IMG/VR virus record: IMGVR_UViG_3300020436_002755
Coordinates: 1-54,322 of that record
Direction: 5' to 3' (one strand)
Length of the DNA stretch: 54,322 nt
DNA from: a virus
Shown here: positions 29,993 to 38,460 of the stretch, one piece after another
Layout of the letters: every line of letters begins with the position of its first letter
Position numbering within the stretch: position 1 is the first letter of the stretch
Translations under genes and position numbers: made by a program
The notes under the pieces: generated by a model
What the model was told of the DNA's origin: nothing
Seen by the model: the letters and a program-made list of their open reading frames with translations, nothing else
Database searches by the model: none

Positions 29993-30934
29993 TTAAGAAT
30001 ATGAATTTAATTGTGTGCCACTGACATCAAATATTTTTGGCACATACGTATCACCTTCAGATACAATTTTATTTCCTGTCATTAGAACAAAATCTCCATT
30101 TGCATAAAGTTGCAAATTATCTTGACCAACAGAAAACTTATAAATGTCACCAACAGAATCTCCTGCAGTTGTGCCTGTCCAAGTAATTTGAATACCTAAT
30201 TCAATATCTAATGCAGATGCAGACATATCAAAATCGGAACTATAATTATTATTGTTATTGCTCCATGCCCATTTATGTGGTGTCGTTGATACATTTGTTG
30301 TTTTGACATAATATGTTACAGGACTAGGACCACCTGTATAAGTTCCACTGACTGCAAAATCAGATGTTGCTGGCGAACCAACCGAAGTGTGCATTGAAAC
30401 TGCACTAATGTCACCACCATCATTTGTTCTAAAAATTAATCTTCCTTTAATATCGGCACTCGATCCAGGATGATTCACTTCTATTTCAGCCATCTTATGT
30501 GGTGTAGATAATGTTGTTAATGGTACTATAATGGTCGATTGCCATGCATCGTTTAATGTATGACCTGTCGTTGCTCCCCACAAAATTGTTACACCCTCAT
30601 CTAAATTTTGAGGTCCGTCACTTCTCATTTCAATATCACTTCCATTATACGATGAGCCTCCATCGTCACTATATTGAAATGAATCTGGTGTGCCAGTTGC
30701 GGTTACCTTAACTCTGTAATTTTTTGTTGAACCACCGGTGTATGTTCCACCAAAAGTTGCATCATTAAGACCTGTTCCTGTTACTTGAGAAGTTGGTCCT
30801 ATGCCATTAGTGACATCGTTAAAATCATTTTCCCCGTCTTTAAATCCATAGAAAGTGATTTTATTTTGTCTAGCACCATCCGTATCACCCTCATCTGGAG
30901 ATAAAAGTTCTAAATTTTGTCTTATTACTGCCAT
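29993..30934 (-). CDS. Virion protein with two tandem beta repeats
   Basis: The 313-residue protein is Thr/Ser/Gly/Asn-rich, typical of phage tail or fibre proteins. Two copies of a domain are visible: GTYTGGSTKNYRVKVT at about 62 and GTYTGGPSPVTYYVKT at about 197. Each is followed by a W/F-x-x-S-D/N-N-N-x-x-Y stretch and an ITWTG or ILWGATTG segment, so a roughly 75-residue unit was duplicated. It follows the fibre genes in the same direction and is probably a fibre or decoration protein. Confidence 0.6.
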   Translation of the reverse strand: MAVIRQNLELLSPDEGDTDGARQNKITFYGFKDGENDFNDVTNGIGPTSQVTGTGLNDATFGGTYTGGSTKNYRVKVTATGTPDSFQYSDDGGSSYNGSDIEMRSDGPQNLDEGVTILWGATTGHTLNDAWQSTIIVPLTTLSTPHKMAEIEVNHPGSSADIKGRLIFRTNDGGDISAVSMHTSVGSPATSDFAVSGTYTGGPSPVTYYVKTTNVSTTPHKWAWSNNNNNYSSDFDMSASALDIELGIQITWTGTTAGDSVGDIYKFSVGQDNLQLYANGDFVLMTGNKIVSEGDTYVPKIFDVSGTQLNSYS

Positions 30935-30941
30935 TTAACTC

Positions 30942-31169
30942 CTAAACATTTTTTGGTGTATTTTCTGGATATGAATCGCCAACCTCTGGCATACTCATAT
31001 CATGCAAATTAGGTCCTGCAGGAACACAACCTCCTAATTCGTTGTGCATCACAAAACCTTCAGGACATTTTCCGTTTTCTGGAGGTAATCCTCCTGTTGA
31101 GTATTCTAATGTCGATGAACCTTCAGTTCTTTTTTTCGAGTTCTTAATGAAAGTTTTGAATCCCTGCAT
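30942..31169 (-). CDS. Small protein with capsid-targeting-like N-terminus, 75 aa
   Basis: MQGFKTFIKNSKKRTEGSST fits the recurrent N-terminal pattern (M, basic or polar, small, Phe, two residues, Phe) found on several head-region genes. The rest is Pro/Gly/Asn-rich with three cysteines (C35, then GGCVPAGP). It overlaps the gene upstream by 26 bases. Function unknown; packaging into the head is inferred from the N-terminus only. Confidence 0.5.
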   Translation of the reverse strand: MQGFKTFIKNSKKRTEGSSTLEYSTGGLPPENGKCPEGFVMHNELGGCVPAGPNLHDMSMPEVGDSYPENTPKNV

Positions 31170-31890
31170 TTTCTTTACCGTATTTTAAATAAAGCATTGC
31201 ACCTGTTAAACTATCTTTGATTATAATTGCTTTACCAGGATTTGCTCTGCCATATGCTCTAATTTCTTGACCTATCTCGTCATTACCAACATAATTTTCA
31301 TATTTAGCATATTTTTTCTTACCAAATCTTGCTTTCATAAAAACATTAGGATCTACCGTAAAAACTTCTGACCCTGCAAATTTTTCTCTCTTTTTCTTTT
31401 TTTGTGCCGCCGTAATTCCTGGTGGCTCTCCATCAGGACCGACACCAATTCCTGCTATATTACCACCACCTGCATCTAATTCTTTAAGATAATTTTCTCT
31501 CAATGTTATTTGTTCTTTAACCAACTGTACATCATTCTCATCAGTTTTCATAAATTTAAAAAATTCTTCTTGAAGAAAACTTTGATCATGATAATGTCTA
31601 TATGATAAATCTTCTTTTAATAAAAACAGAGCCGCCGCAAATGTAGCAAATTTAGATCTACCACCTGGTACTTTGCCTAGTATTTTTTTAAGATTGAAAA
31701 TCATCGTATCTGTAATTGTGTAAGCCTCTTTTTCCTCTGTGGATTTTAGTGTGCTTCTTCTCTTTAATACTTTTCCTTTTTCATCAATAATACCCAATCT
31801 ATATGCATCCGTTTTGTCAAAAGGTGTTGTCAATTTTGTCAAAAATTGATATGCAAAATATATGTTACCTGCTGACTTTAAAAGTGACAT
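31144..31890 (-). CDS. Conserved-type phage protein, virion-assembly region, 248 aa
   Basis: An N-terminal helical part (FLTKLTTPFDKTDAYRLGII, then a long amphipathic region) is followed by a Gly-rich linker GIGVGPDGEPPGITAA and a basic C-terminal domain with DEIGQEIRAYGRANPGKAII. The layout resembles proteins found near structural genes in marine T4-like phages, whose role is uncertain. It abuts the 31890-32282 gene. Confidence 0.55.
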   Translation of the reverse strand: MSLLKSAGNIYFAYQFLTKLTTPFDKTDAYRLGIIDEKGKVLKRRSTLKSTEEKEAYTITDTMIFNLKKILGKVPGGRSKFATFAAALFLLKEDLSYRHYHDQSFLQEEFFKFMKTDENDVQLVKEQITLRENYLKELDAGGGNIAGIGVGPDGEPPGITAAQKKKKREKFAGSEVFTVDPNVFMKARFGKKKYAKYENYVGNDEIGQEIRAYGRANPGKAIIIKDSLTGAMLYLKYGKENAGIQNFH

Positions 31891-32282
31891 TAGATTTTCC
31901 TTAACTCTTCCGCTATTTCAAGATTTAATGAAATGTCAGAACTAATTACAATGCGACCATTGATAGAATCTATACTATCAGGCATGTATTTTAAAAAAAT
32001 TAAAAATGTTTTTAATTCGCTCCAGTATTCTTCTGGAATTTTTAAAAACAATATTCTTGTTAAAACTTCTACAGGAAAAACATTTCCAAGCATAATAATA
32101 TGATTAAGCATCAACCTTGTTTTTAACTCTCCTGTTTTCTTATATCGATTTAATAAACGTTTAATATATTTAATAATTTTTAAATCGTTATAAAAATCTT
32201 GTTCGCTTAAACATTGAGCATTATCATAAAATTTCATTGCAAATAGGATAAAATTTTGTTCCGTAATGTCATCAAATTTCAT
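31890..32282 (-). CDS. Conserved-type hypothetical protein, 130 aa
   Basis: A helical protein with LSEQDFYNDLKIIKYIKRLL and HIIMLGNVFPVEVLTRILFL, a pattern I associate with small proteins near the structural genes of marine T4-like phages. No enzymatic residues or membrane signals. It overlaps the coiled-coil gene upstream by four bases and abuts the gene downstream. Confidence 0.55.
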   Translation of the reverse strand: MKFDDITEQNFILFAMKFYDNAQCLSEQDFYNDLKIIKYIKRLLNRYKKTGELKTRLMLNHIIMLGNVFPVEVLTRILFLKIPEEYWSELKTFLIFLKYMPDSIDSINGRIVISSDISLNLEIAEELRKI

Positions 32283-32515
32283 GATTCAGATGGAACCATT
32301 AATGGTTTTTTGTTTTTTTTAAGTCTGTCTGCTTTTTTATTATCTTCTTTTTCAGACTCTACAAAAAAACTACAGGTCTGTATGGCACCATCTAACATAA
32401 AACTTTTGTTTTTCAAATTCTCAAGTTCTAACTCCATTTGAGCAATTGTTTTAACAATTGTCTCTTTGTCTTTCAATAATCTATTCAATTCATTTTCTAA
32501 TAATTCAAGATGCAT
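32279..32515 (-). CDS. Small coiled-coil protein beside fibre gene, 78 aa
   Basis: MHLELLENELNRLLKDKETI starts a heptad-rich coiled coil through residue 50, with LDGAIQTCSFFVE in the middle and a Lys-rich tail. Its layout parallels the 37140-37415 protein (coiled coil plus L-x-GA-x-x-x-L), which flanks the fibre genes on the other side. A role as fibre chaperone or connector is inferred from position. Confidence 0.5.
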   Translation of the reverse strand: MHLELLENELNRLLKDKETIVKTIAQMELELENLKNKSFMLDGAIQTCSFFVESEKEDNKKADRLKKNKKPLMVPSES

Positions 32516-32524
32516 AATACTCCA

Positions 32525-35500
32525 TTATTCAGTTTCTATAAATTTTTCTCCTGTAAAATCTTCTAATTTTCTTATCATTCGTTCCATATTTATTCTTGTA
32601 ACTTTTCCTGTTTTCACATTTCGTGAAAAGAATTCCCATTCTCCATCTTTATTATGTGGTCCTAATTGAGTTTCGTTACCACCCTCGTCCATTGTATGAA
32701 TGTGAGTCTCACCACTCACATCTTTTGCATACAGATACGCTTGTCCATCTGGTAATGATGTTGGTGCTACTCCGTTACCAATAGTTAAGACATTATTTGC
32801 AGTTGCTCCTATATCAGATGTGCTTGTGCTTGTTGAACCAATGCTAACAGATCTTATTTTAAGATTCAAATCATCAGCCGTATAATCATAGAAAATTCGA
32901 TTATCAGTAACGGTACCAGGCATTGTAACATTTGCATTAAATGTTGTATTGCCAAAAACTGTTAATTTTTGTCCAATATTCACACTTTTAGCAATACCTG
33001 CACCACCAGTGACTTTTAAAGCACCTGTAGTATTTGAAGATGAAGTTGTAGTGCCTGATATAACAACATTAGCAACTTTTATTTGACCAGGTTTTGACCC
33101 ATCTAAAACAGTAAAATCTACTCTATTTTCAGAATCGGTATGAATAAATCTTTCTGCTTGTGTTTGACCTTCAGTTCCACCAGCGGCAATTTGCAATTTA
33201 TTAAGAATCGCAGTAGTTACTCCTGTTATACCATCGAGTACGTTAAGTTCAGCGGCAGTAGATGTAACCAATGTACCATTTAATTTCAATCCATTCGATG
33301 ATCCGTCATGACCTGCAACATCTAAGTCTTTGGCAGATGCAATTGTAACTGCTGATGTAGTTGCAGAAACCGTTTCCTGAAAATTTTCTACGGCTGATAG
33401 ATCGGCGGCCGATAATGTTGCAGAAATGCCATCGAGAACATTTAATTCAGCCGTTGTAACTGTAGCATCATCCAATATATTAAGTTCAGCGGCGGTGGCA
33501 GTGACCATTGTTGATCCTAAGACCAATCCCTCATCTGTGCCATTGTGGTTGGTTACTTTCAATTCTGCTCTAAATTCAGAATCATTTGACACAAGCACTG
33601 TACCTGCAACATCTAATGATGCACCTGGTGATCTTGTGTTAATACCTAGACGCCCATTAGAATCTCTCACAAAAACATATTGTGATGCACTACTACCTAA
33701 TTTAACTCCAGCATCAGAGGCAACAGATGTATTTCCTGCTATCACAACATTTGCAGATGAATCACTTGTAATTGAATGATTACCAATATCAAGAACCCCT
33801 CCTAATTGTGGAGTAACATCATCTACTAAATCCACCATATTCACACCTGTACCAGATGAGAACACTAAATTTCCTGAAATCAAACGTAAAAACTGTCCGT
33901 TAGAACCTGCAGTATTAGGAAGATTATATGCATCACTCACTCTTATTACACCATTTGCGAGACCCCCATAAGTACCTAAATTGATGACACCATTTGCAGA
34001 TGAAATTTGCGTACCATCAAGTATCATATCACCACCAAAAATCATACCAGTGCTATTACTTGCTAATCTATCGGATGCTAAATCTTCTAGTAAAAAAGAT
34101 CCATTATCAGTACCACTATCAGATGCCGTACCATCTTCCAACAATAATGTACCTTCTGTTGATGTGGTATCGTTGATGGTCATTTGTGCGCCAAAATTTA
34201 TTGATTTACCATCTTTTACATATACACTTTCACCTGCAATTAAATGTTGTTCAAGGTCTATATTTACATTAGAAAATAATTCATTTCTTTTAGTATCTAA
34301 CTTTATAAATTCTGACGTACTATTAGAATTCAATACAACGTCACCATTTGCGTGAAATGTCATGGCAACACCTGCAGAAGATGTACCTACAGTAATATTT
34401 GCACCTAGAAATACATTACCTGCAATATTAGCGGTTCCTGACATTTCAACATTTCCTGAAATATTTACGGAACCACCAAGATTAGTGTTTGCACTTGTTG
34501 TAACAAGTGTAGTATTCGATGTGAATTGAGGTAAAGTCGTATTTGCAGTTACTACTAAATCAGTTCCAGCGATTGTTGTTTTTGTTGCATCAATTGTTGT
34601 ATTTGCTGAACTAATTTTGGTATTTGCTCCTTCAATAAAAAGATTTGCAGTAACATTAGCGGTTTGACCTGCGAGAGTTGTATTTGCAGATGTATTTAAT
34701 GATGTTGTTGTTATAGTAACTTTTGTCGCTGAACCAATAGTAATTTCACCATCTGCGTTTGAGTTAATAAACTCTGTATCATCTCTTAATTGAAGAGATT
34801 TGTCTGTTGAAATTTTAACGTTATCAGTAAAATTACCAAATGATCCAGATACATTTCCAGTAGCGGTCACATCTCCAGAAGCATTTACATTACCTGTTGC
34901 AATCACATCATCAACGTATAAAAATCTATATCTATCAGTATTTGTTCCTAAATCATGTGTAGAGTCAGCGGATGGAATAAGAGATGAACCCAAATCAGCA
35001 TTAAATTGAACTGTATCAGAGTCAGAATCACCTAATGTTACAGTACCACCATCAGCAGTTATATTACCGTTAGCATGTATGTTTCCATGAACTGTTAAGT
35101 TACCACCAACTCTTACATTTTTCTTAACACCAAGACCACCAGCAGTTACAATTGAACCTGTAGTATTTGATGTTGATTCTGTTGTATCGGTAACATTAAC
35201 ATTACCTGCAACCGATAAATCATCTCCAATCGAAGTGTTTCCAGTTGTCGTAATGTTACCTTTTACATAAACATTTGCAACACCTGATGGTTCTATATGA
35301 ACATTAGCACCTGTTATGTTTAAATTTGCAGTTAATGTAGTATTGGCTGTGATGTAATTATTAGTGCCTGTTATATTAACATTTGCACCACTCATGGTGA
35401 CGTTTGAAGATACAACAGTATTTGTACCTTGCAAAGTTGTGTTTGATGAAGAAATTGTATTACTCGCATCAATAGTCAGAAGTGCAGTGTCAGCACCTTT

Positions 35501-36256
35501 TGGGTTTCCAGCACCAGATGTAACTCCGAGTGCAACATTGCCAAAGAAAGTTGCATTAGCATTAGATGTCAGATTTGCACCGTTGAATAAACTTAATGCA
35601 CCTGTTTGCGTTAAATTTGCTGAGGATGAAAGATTTGATGATATAGTTGTATCTGTTCCAGCGATTAAAGTATTACTTGTAATATGAGTATTACCTGAAT
35701 TAATAACTGTATTCGTTGAATCTGAATGAACAATTAAATTTGCTTTTAATGTCGTATTTGCATCAACTGTTAAATCTGTTCCATTGACATAAACATTTGC
35801 TCCTGTCGTTGTCAAATTTGCAGATAATGTTGCATTAGCACTCAATTCAATCGCACCAGAATGCCCAACAATTTTTTGAACATATACATCTTTCCATGAT
35901 GCAGTAGAATTTCCTATGTCATATGTGATTGTTGTATCTGGAGTTATATTTGAACTAAGATTTGTAATCGCACCATTACCAGTTAATGTAAAAACACCAT
36001 TAACTGATACATTACCATCAACAATAAGATTTTTAGTTACACCTACACCACCTTTAAAAACTACACTTCCTACCGTAGAATTAGAAGCCGCCGTAATATT
36101 AGCGAAAACAGTTTGAGGTTCAACGTTAGAGAAAAATTTTTCTATCGATATTTTTTTATTTGTAGGCGTTCCTGCAGGGTCATCCACTACCAGCAAGATA
36201 TCATCCTTGCTGATAGTGGTCATTGCAGTAAGACCTGATATGCGTTTATCTGCCAT
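32525..36256 (-). CDS. Long tail-fibre protein, 1243 aa
   Basis: Residues 1-45 (MADKRISGLTAMTTISKDDI through NKKISIEKFF) form a virion-attachment-type domain shared with the next fibre gene. The body is hundreds of residues of N/T/S/A-rich repeats with NTT-x-x-ANL and SANTT-type units, fitting a beta-helical or beta-prism trimer shaft. TAAELNVLDG-type repeats, typical of marine phage fibres, occur near residues 920-1040, and TTGALKVTGGAGI-type units recur. The C-terminus (about 1200-1243) is a compact charged domain that may be the tip or a trimerisation element. This is the likely receptor-binding fibre. Confidence 0.8.
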   Translation of the reverse strand: MADKRISGLTAMTTISKDDILLVVDDPAGTPTNKKISIEKFFSNVEPQTVFANITAASNSTVGSVVFKGGVGVTKNLIVDGNVSVNGVFTLTGNGAITNLSSNITPDTTITYDIGNSTASWKDVYVQKIVGHSGAIELSANATLSANLTTTGANVYVNGTDLTVDANTTLKANLIVHSDSTNTVINSGNTHITSNTLIAGTDTTISSNLSSSANLTQTGALSLFNGANLTSNANATFFGNVALGVTSGAGNPKGADTALLTIDASNTISSSNTTLQGTNTVVSSNVTMSGANVNITGTNNYITANTTLTANLNITGANVHIEPSGVANVYVKGNITTTGNTSIGDDLSVAGNVNVTDTTESTSNTTGSIVTAGGLGVKKNVRVGGNLTVHGNIHANGNITADGGTVTLGDSDSDTVQFNADLGSSLIPSADSTHDLGTNTDRYRFLYVDDVIATGNVNASGDVTATGNVSGSFGNFTDNVKISTDKSLQLRDDTEFINSNADGEITIGSATKVTITTTSLNTSANTTLAGQTANVTANLFIEGANTKISSANTTIDATKTTIAGTDLVVTANTTLPQFTSNTTLVTTSANTNLGGSVNISGNVEMSGTANIAGNVFLGANITVGTSSAGVAMTFHANGDVVLNSNSTSEFIKLDTKRNELFSNVNIDLEQHLIAGESVYVKDGKSINFGAQMTINDTTSTEGTLLLEDGTASDSGTDNGSFLLEDLASDRLASNSTGMIFGGDMILDGTQISSANGVINLGTYGGLANGVIRVSDAYNLPNTAGSNGQFLRLISGNLVFSSGTGVNMVDLVDDVTPQLGGVLDIGNHSITSDSSANVVIAGNTSVASDAGVKLGSSASQYVFVRDSNGRLGINTRSPGASLDVAGTVLVSNDSEFRAELKVTNHNGTDEGLVLGSTMVTATAAELNILDDATVTTAELNVLDGISATLSAADLSAVENFQETVSATTSAVTIASAKDLDVAGHDGSSNGLKLNGTLVTSTAAELNVLDGITGVTTAILNKLQIAAGGTEGQTQAERFIHTDSENRVDFTVLDGSKPGQIKVANVVISGTTTSSSNTTGALKVTGGAGIAKSVNIGQKLTVFGNTTFNANVTMPGTVTDNRIFYDYTADDLNLKIRSVSIGSTSTSTSDIGATANNVLTIGNGVAPTSLPDGQAYLYAKDVSGETHIHTMDEGGNETQLGPHNKDGEWEFFSRNVKTGKVTRINMERMIRKLEDFTGEKFIETE

Positions 36257-36284
36257 AGTCCTACTTTAACTTAATGTTGCTCTA

Positions 36285-37067
36285 TTACGATTGTACAGTA
36301 AAATTCGTATTAGAGGTTGCTAAAAGCCAATAATCAGTTCCATTTATTTTACATCTAACTCTTGTATTAGAACCAGTATCTGCACAATTAGCAGAAACCA
36401 AGACATTATTGTTACTTGCTTGATGAGCATTAACTACAGTATTAGCGGCATATGTACTACTGACATAACCAGCAACGTTAGATCCTAACTCAAAAAGATA
36501 TCGAACAGGATATGCTTGTGGTTGATAAGCGGCGGAATTACCACCACCGTCATCTAAACAAATAAAAGCATCTGGCTTCACTGCACGATCACCACTGGAA
36601 TCAGCCATATGAACTTTAATACCATATGCTCTTGCAGTACCAGCACCGTATGAGGTTCTAATTGAACTTGTATCAGCACCGTTTGTTATATCAACTTCTG
36701 CCATCACACCTGCTACTACACCAGTAACATTAGCAAATGCGCCTTGAACATTAGCAGTAAATTTTGAACCATATAAAAATTGAACGGTTCTTTCAGTTGA
36801 TGATGTTTTTGTGAAGTTTGTAACAGACGAAATCGGTACAGTTTCACCAGATGTGGCATCATTACCAACATTTTGTGTCGCTTTAATAAATGTTCTACCT
36901 GAACTGTCACCAGAATTGGTCACATGATTTAAATTTCCAAAAAGATTGAAAACTGAGACTTTTTTATTAACTGGACTACCTGTAGGATCATCTACGACAT
37001 GTAAAATATCAGCAGATGCTATGCCGGTCGAGAGATCCGTCAAGGCAGTCATTTTCTTATCAGCCAT
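36285..37067 (-). CDS. Short tail-fibre protein sharing N-terminal domain with the long fibre
   Basis: The ATG at 37067 (MADKKMTALTDLST) is used because it aligns with the long fibre's start; a longer frame adds ten unrelated residues. Residues 1-45 closely match the long fibre's first 45 (ILHVVDDPTGSPVNKKVSVF against the equivalent segment there). The remaining 215 residues are a different beta-rich domain with Asn/Thr/Val. The two genes thus have a common attachment module with separate ends, likely by duplication or module exchange. 28 bases separate them. Confidence 0.7.
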   Translation of the reverse strand: MADKKMTALTDLSTGIASADILHVVDDPTGSPVNKKVSVFNLFGNLNHVTNSGDSSGRTFIKATQNVGNDATSGETVPISSVTNFTKTSSTERTVQFLYGSKFTANVQGAFANVTGVVAGVMAEVDITNGADTSSIRTSYGAGTARAYGIKVHMADSSGDRAVKPDAFICLDDGGGNSAAYQPQAYPVRYLFELGSNVAGYVSSTYAANTVVNAHQASNNNVLVSANCADTGSNTRVRCKINGTDYWLLATSNTNFTVQS

Positions 37068-37121
37068 TGTTACTCCAAAGAGAGTGTTGGGACTCAACCA
37101 AGACTGTTCATATTATAAAAG

Positions 37122-37147
37122 AAAAGTAAAAGGGATGTTTTACTTTT
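37122..37147 (-). other. AT-rich stem-loop at the end of the coiled-coil gene
   Basis: AAAAGTAAAA and TTTTACTTTT arms (10 bp) around a GGGATG loop overlap the stop of the 37140-37415 gene; on the minus strand CTTTTATAAT follows. It may be a weak terminator or a transcript-stabilising hairpin between the head-region genes and the fibre genes. AT-rich palindromes also arise by chance in such a genome. Confidence 0.35.
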
Positions 37148-37415
37148 CCTCGTTTTCTTGTTTTGTCTTCACACTATTTTCGTTTAATAATTGGTCTAGA
37201 ACTACTCTAGCACCATGTAATCCACTTAATTCATAACGAATAGTTTCTTCTAATTTATTTAGTTCTTCTTTCTGTCGGCCGATGCGATCCAACTCGTTGG
37301 ATTGTTCTTCGAACATTGCATCGACCTCATTTTTTTTATAAACTAAAATTTCAATCAACTCATTATTTGTATATGTTTTATCAACTGTTTTTAACAATGA
37401 AATATTGTCATCCAT
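37140..37415 (-). CDS. Small coiled-coil protein beside fibre gene, 91 aa
   Basis: The first 30 residues are mixed. Then MFEEQSNELDRIGRQKEELN begins a long heptad coiled coil, with LSGLHGARVVLDQLL at about 64-78. It resembles the 32279-32515 protein in size, coiled coil and LxGA element. It directly precedes the short fibre gene. A chaperone or structural connector role is inferred from context. Confidence 0.5.
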   Translation of the reverse strand: MDDNISLLKTVDKTYTNNELIEILVYKKNEVDAMFEEQSNELDRIGRQKEELNKLEETIRYELSGLHGARVVLDQLLNENSVKTKQENEEK

Positions 37416-37440
37416 TATATCTCCATAATAATATTAAAAA

Positions 37441-37740
37441 TTAAGAATCAGGAAAATCTGAATCTTCCAAGTCTGTGCTTGAATCAATTGCTACGCATAC
37501 AAGTGGCTCATAAAACGTACTTGTTGATGCGGTGGCAGTACCTTCGGCATATCGTGTTTTTGTTCTTTTTGCAACAAACCCTTGATGAATGACACCTTTA
37601 CCGGCGGCACTCGCTACGGCGGCTTCTGTAGCATCAACACCAAAAACATCTGACTTTCTAGTGCCTACAGGTGCGTTGGAATCTGTAACCAAAAATTTAG
37701 GTTTTCCTGCATCTGTATCTTTATTTGTAAAAAGAGGCAT
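37441..37740 (-). CDS. Small virion protein, 99 aa
   Basis: MPLFTNKDTDAGKPKFLVTD opens a Thr/Ala/Ser-rich beta-type protein with an acidic end (DSSTDLEDSDFPDS). The pattern resembles small structural proteins of marine T4-like phages encoded near the neck and head genes. No hydrophobic or catalytic features. TAAGGAGT fits its ribosome-binding site. Confidence 0.6.
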   Translation of the reverse strand: MPLFTNKDTDAGKPKFLVTDSNAPVGTRKSDVFGVDATEAAVASAAGKGVIHQGFVAKRTKTRYAEGTATASTSTFYEPLVCVAIDSSTDLEDSDFPDS

Positions 37741-37748
37741 TTTACTCC

Positions 37749-37940
37749 TTAACTAAATTTATTTTTATATTTTTCATAGGCTTCTGGTGAAGCGAAACCC
37801 TGATCTGACCATTCTGAACTTGCTACAACTTTTGGTGCAGGCTTAGGTGCTGGAGCAGGCTTAGGTGCTGGTGCTACAGGCGCTGGTGCTACATCCTCAA
37901 TAGTTGCGGACTTTACTTCTGTTTTTTTGGCTTTTGCCAT
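37749..37940 (-). CDS. Small Pro/Ala-repeat protein, 63 aa
   Basis: The ATG at 37940 (MAKAKKTEVKSA) is preferred over a longer frame. Residues about 17-40 are imperfect PAPAPKPAP-type repeats, a rigid extended linker, followed by a short folded tail SSEWSDQGFASPEAYEKY. The arrangement suggests a tether between partners in the virion or assembly pathway. It lies two bases downstream of the HAD-type enzyme gene. Confidence 0.5.
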   Translation of the reverse strand: MAKAKKTEVKSATIEDVAPAPVAPAPKPAPAPKPAPKVVASSEWSDQGFASPEAYEKYKNKFS

Positions 37941-37941
37941 A

Positions 37942-38460
37942 TCATCTCCCAAATCCAATATTAATTAATTGTTTAACAGAATTTTTTGCATTAAAAGGTG
38001 TATGTAAGACACCTATACCACCATTATCTCTCCATTCTTTAATATTTTTTGGATGATCATCAATCAAAACGTTACCTCGACCATCTCTTCCGTCAGTTGC
38101 AAAGTGTTTTTTATCTTGTCTTTGCACGGTATATACTCTTGATTCATCTATTTTAAGATATTTCTTACACCATTTTTTTTTATCTATTGAAGCCTTTTCA
38201 AAACTAGATCTAGGGGCGGCTGTTAATATGTATGGGTCAAATTTTCGTATGAAATTCCATAAGACTCTATAATCAGGCATTGGTGGAAGATTGAAAAAGA
38301 AATCAGGTTGATTATCTAGAATAGACCATCGTGTTTCTCTATTTGCTTCACGAAAATCAACACCAAGGGCATCGGCCGCTCCCCCTAGGAAATCGACCAA
38401 TACCATGTCCATATCGCAATAGATTTGAGGTTCGTCAAATTCTCTTAGCAAGTTCTTCAA
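37942..38460 (-). CDS. HAD-family phosphatase, 5'(3')-deoxyribonucleotidase-like
   Basis: The HAD motifs are in order: motif I YCDMDMVLVDF (nucleophile Asp16 and Asp18), motif II ILTAAPR, motif III around FEKASIDKKKWCK, and motif IV LIDDHPKNIKEW. The 172-residue size fits the 5' nucleotidase subgroup that dephosphorylates deoxynucleoside monophosphates or polynucleotide ends. It could balance nucleotide pools or trim DNA ends. It overlaps the large head-region gene upstream by 26 bases. Confidence 0.65.
   Translation of the reverse strand: MKNLLREFDEPQIYCDMDMVLVDFLGGAADALGVDFREANRETRWSILDNQPDFFFNLPPMPDYRVLWNFIRKFDPYILTAAPRSSFEKASIDKKKWCKKYLKIDESRVYTVQRQDKKHFATDGRDGRGNVLIDDHPKNIKEWRDNGGIGVLHTPFNAKNSVKQLINIGFGR

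Noticed and set aside
32525-36256. Many plus-strand open frames opposite the long fibre gene
   Set aside because: They are antisense shadows of the repeated N/T-rich coding sequence, with no ribosome-binding sites or recognisable products.
30000-36256. Repeats in the fibre region as a CRISPR array
   Set aside because: The repeats are in-frame, imperfect and encode beta-type fibre units; no uniform repeat-spacer pattern exists anywhere in the window.
36285-37097. Longer start for the short fibre
   Set aside because: The extra ten residues do not match the long fibre, whose N-terminus aligns with the ATG at 37067.
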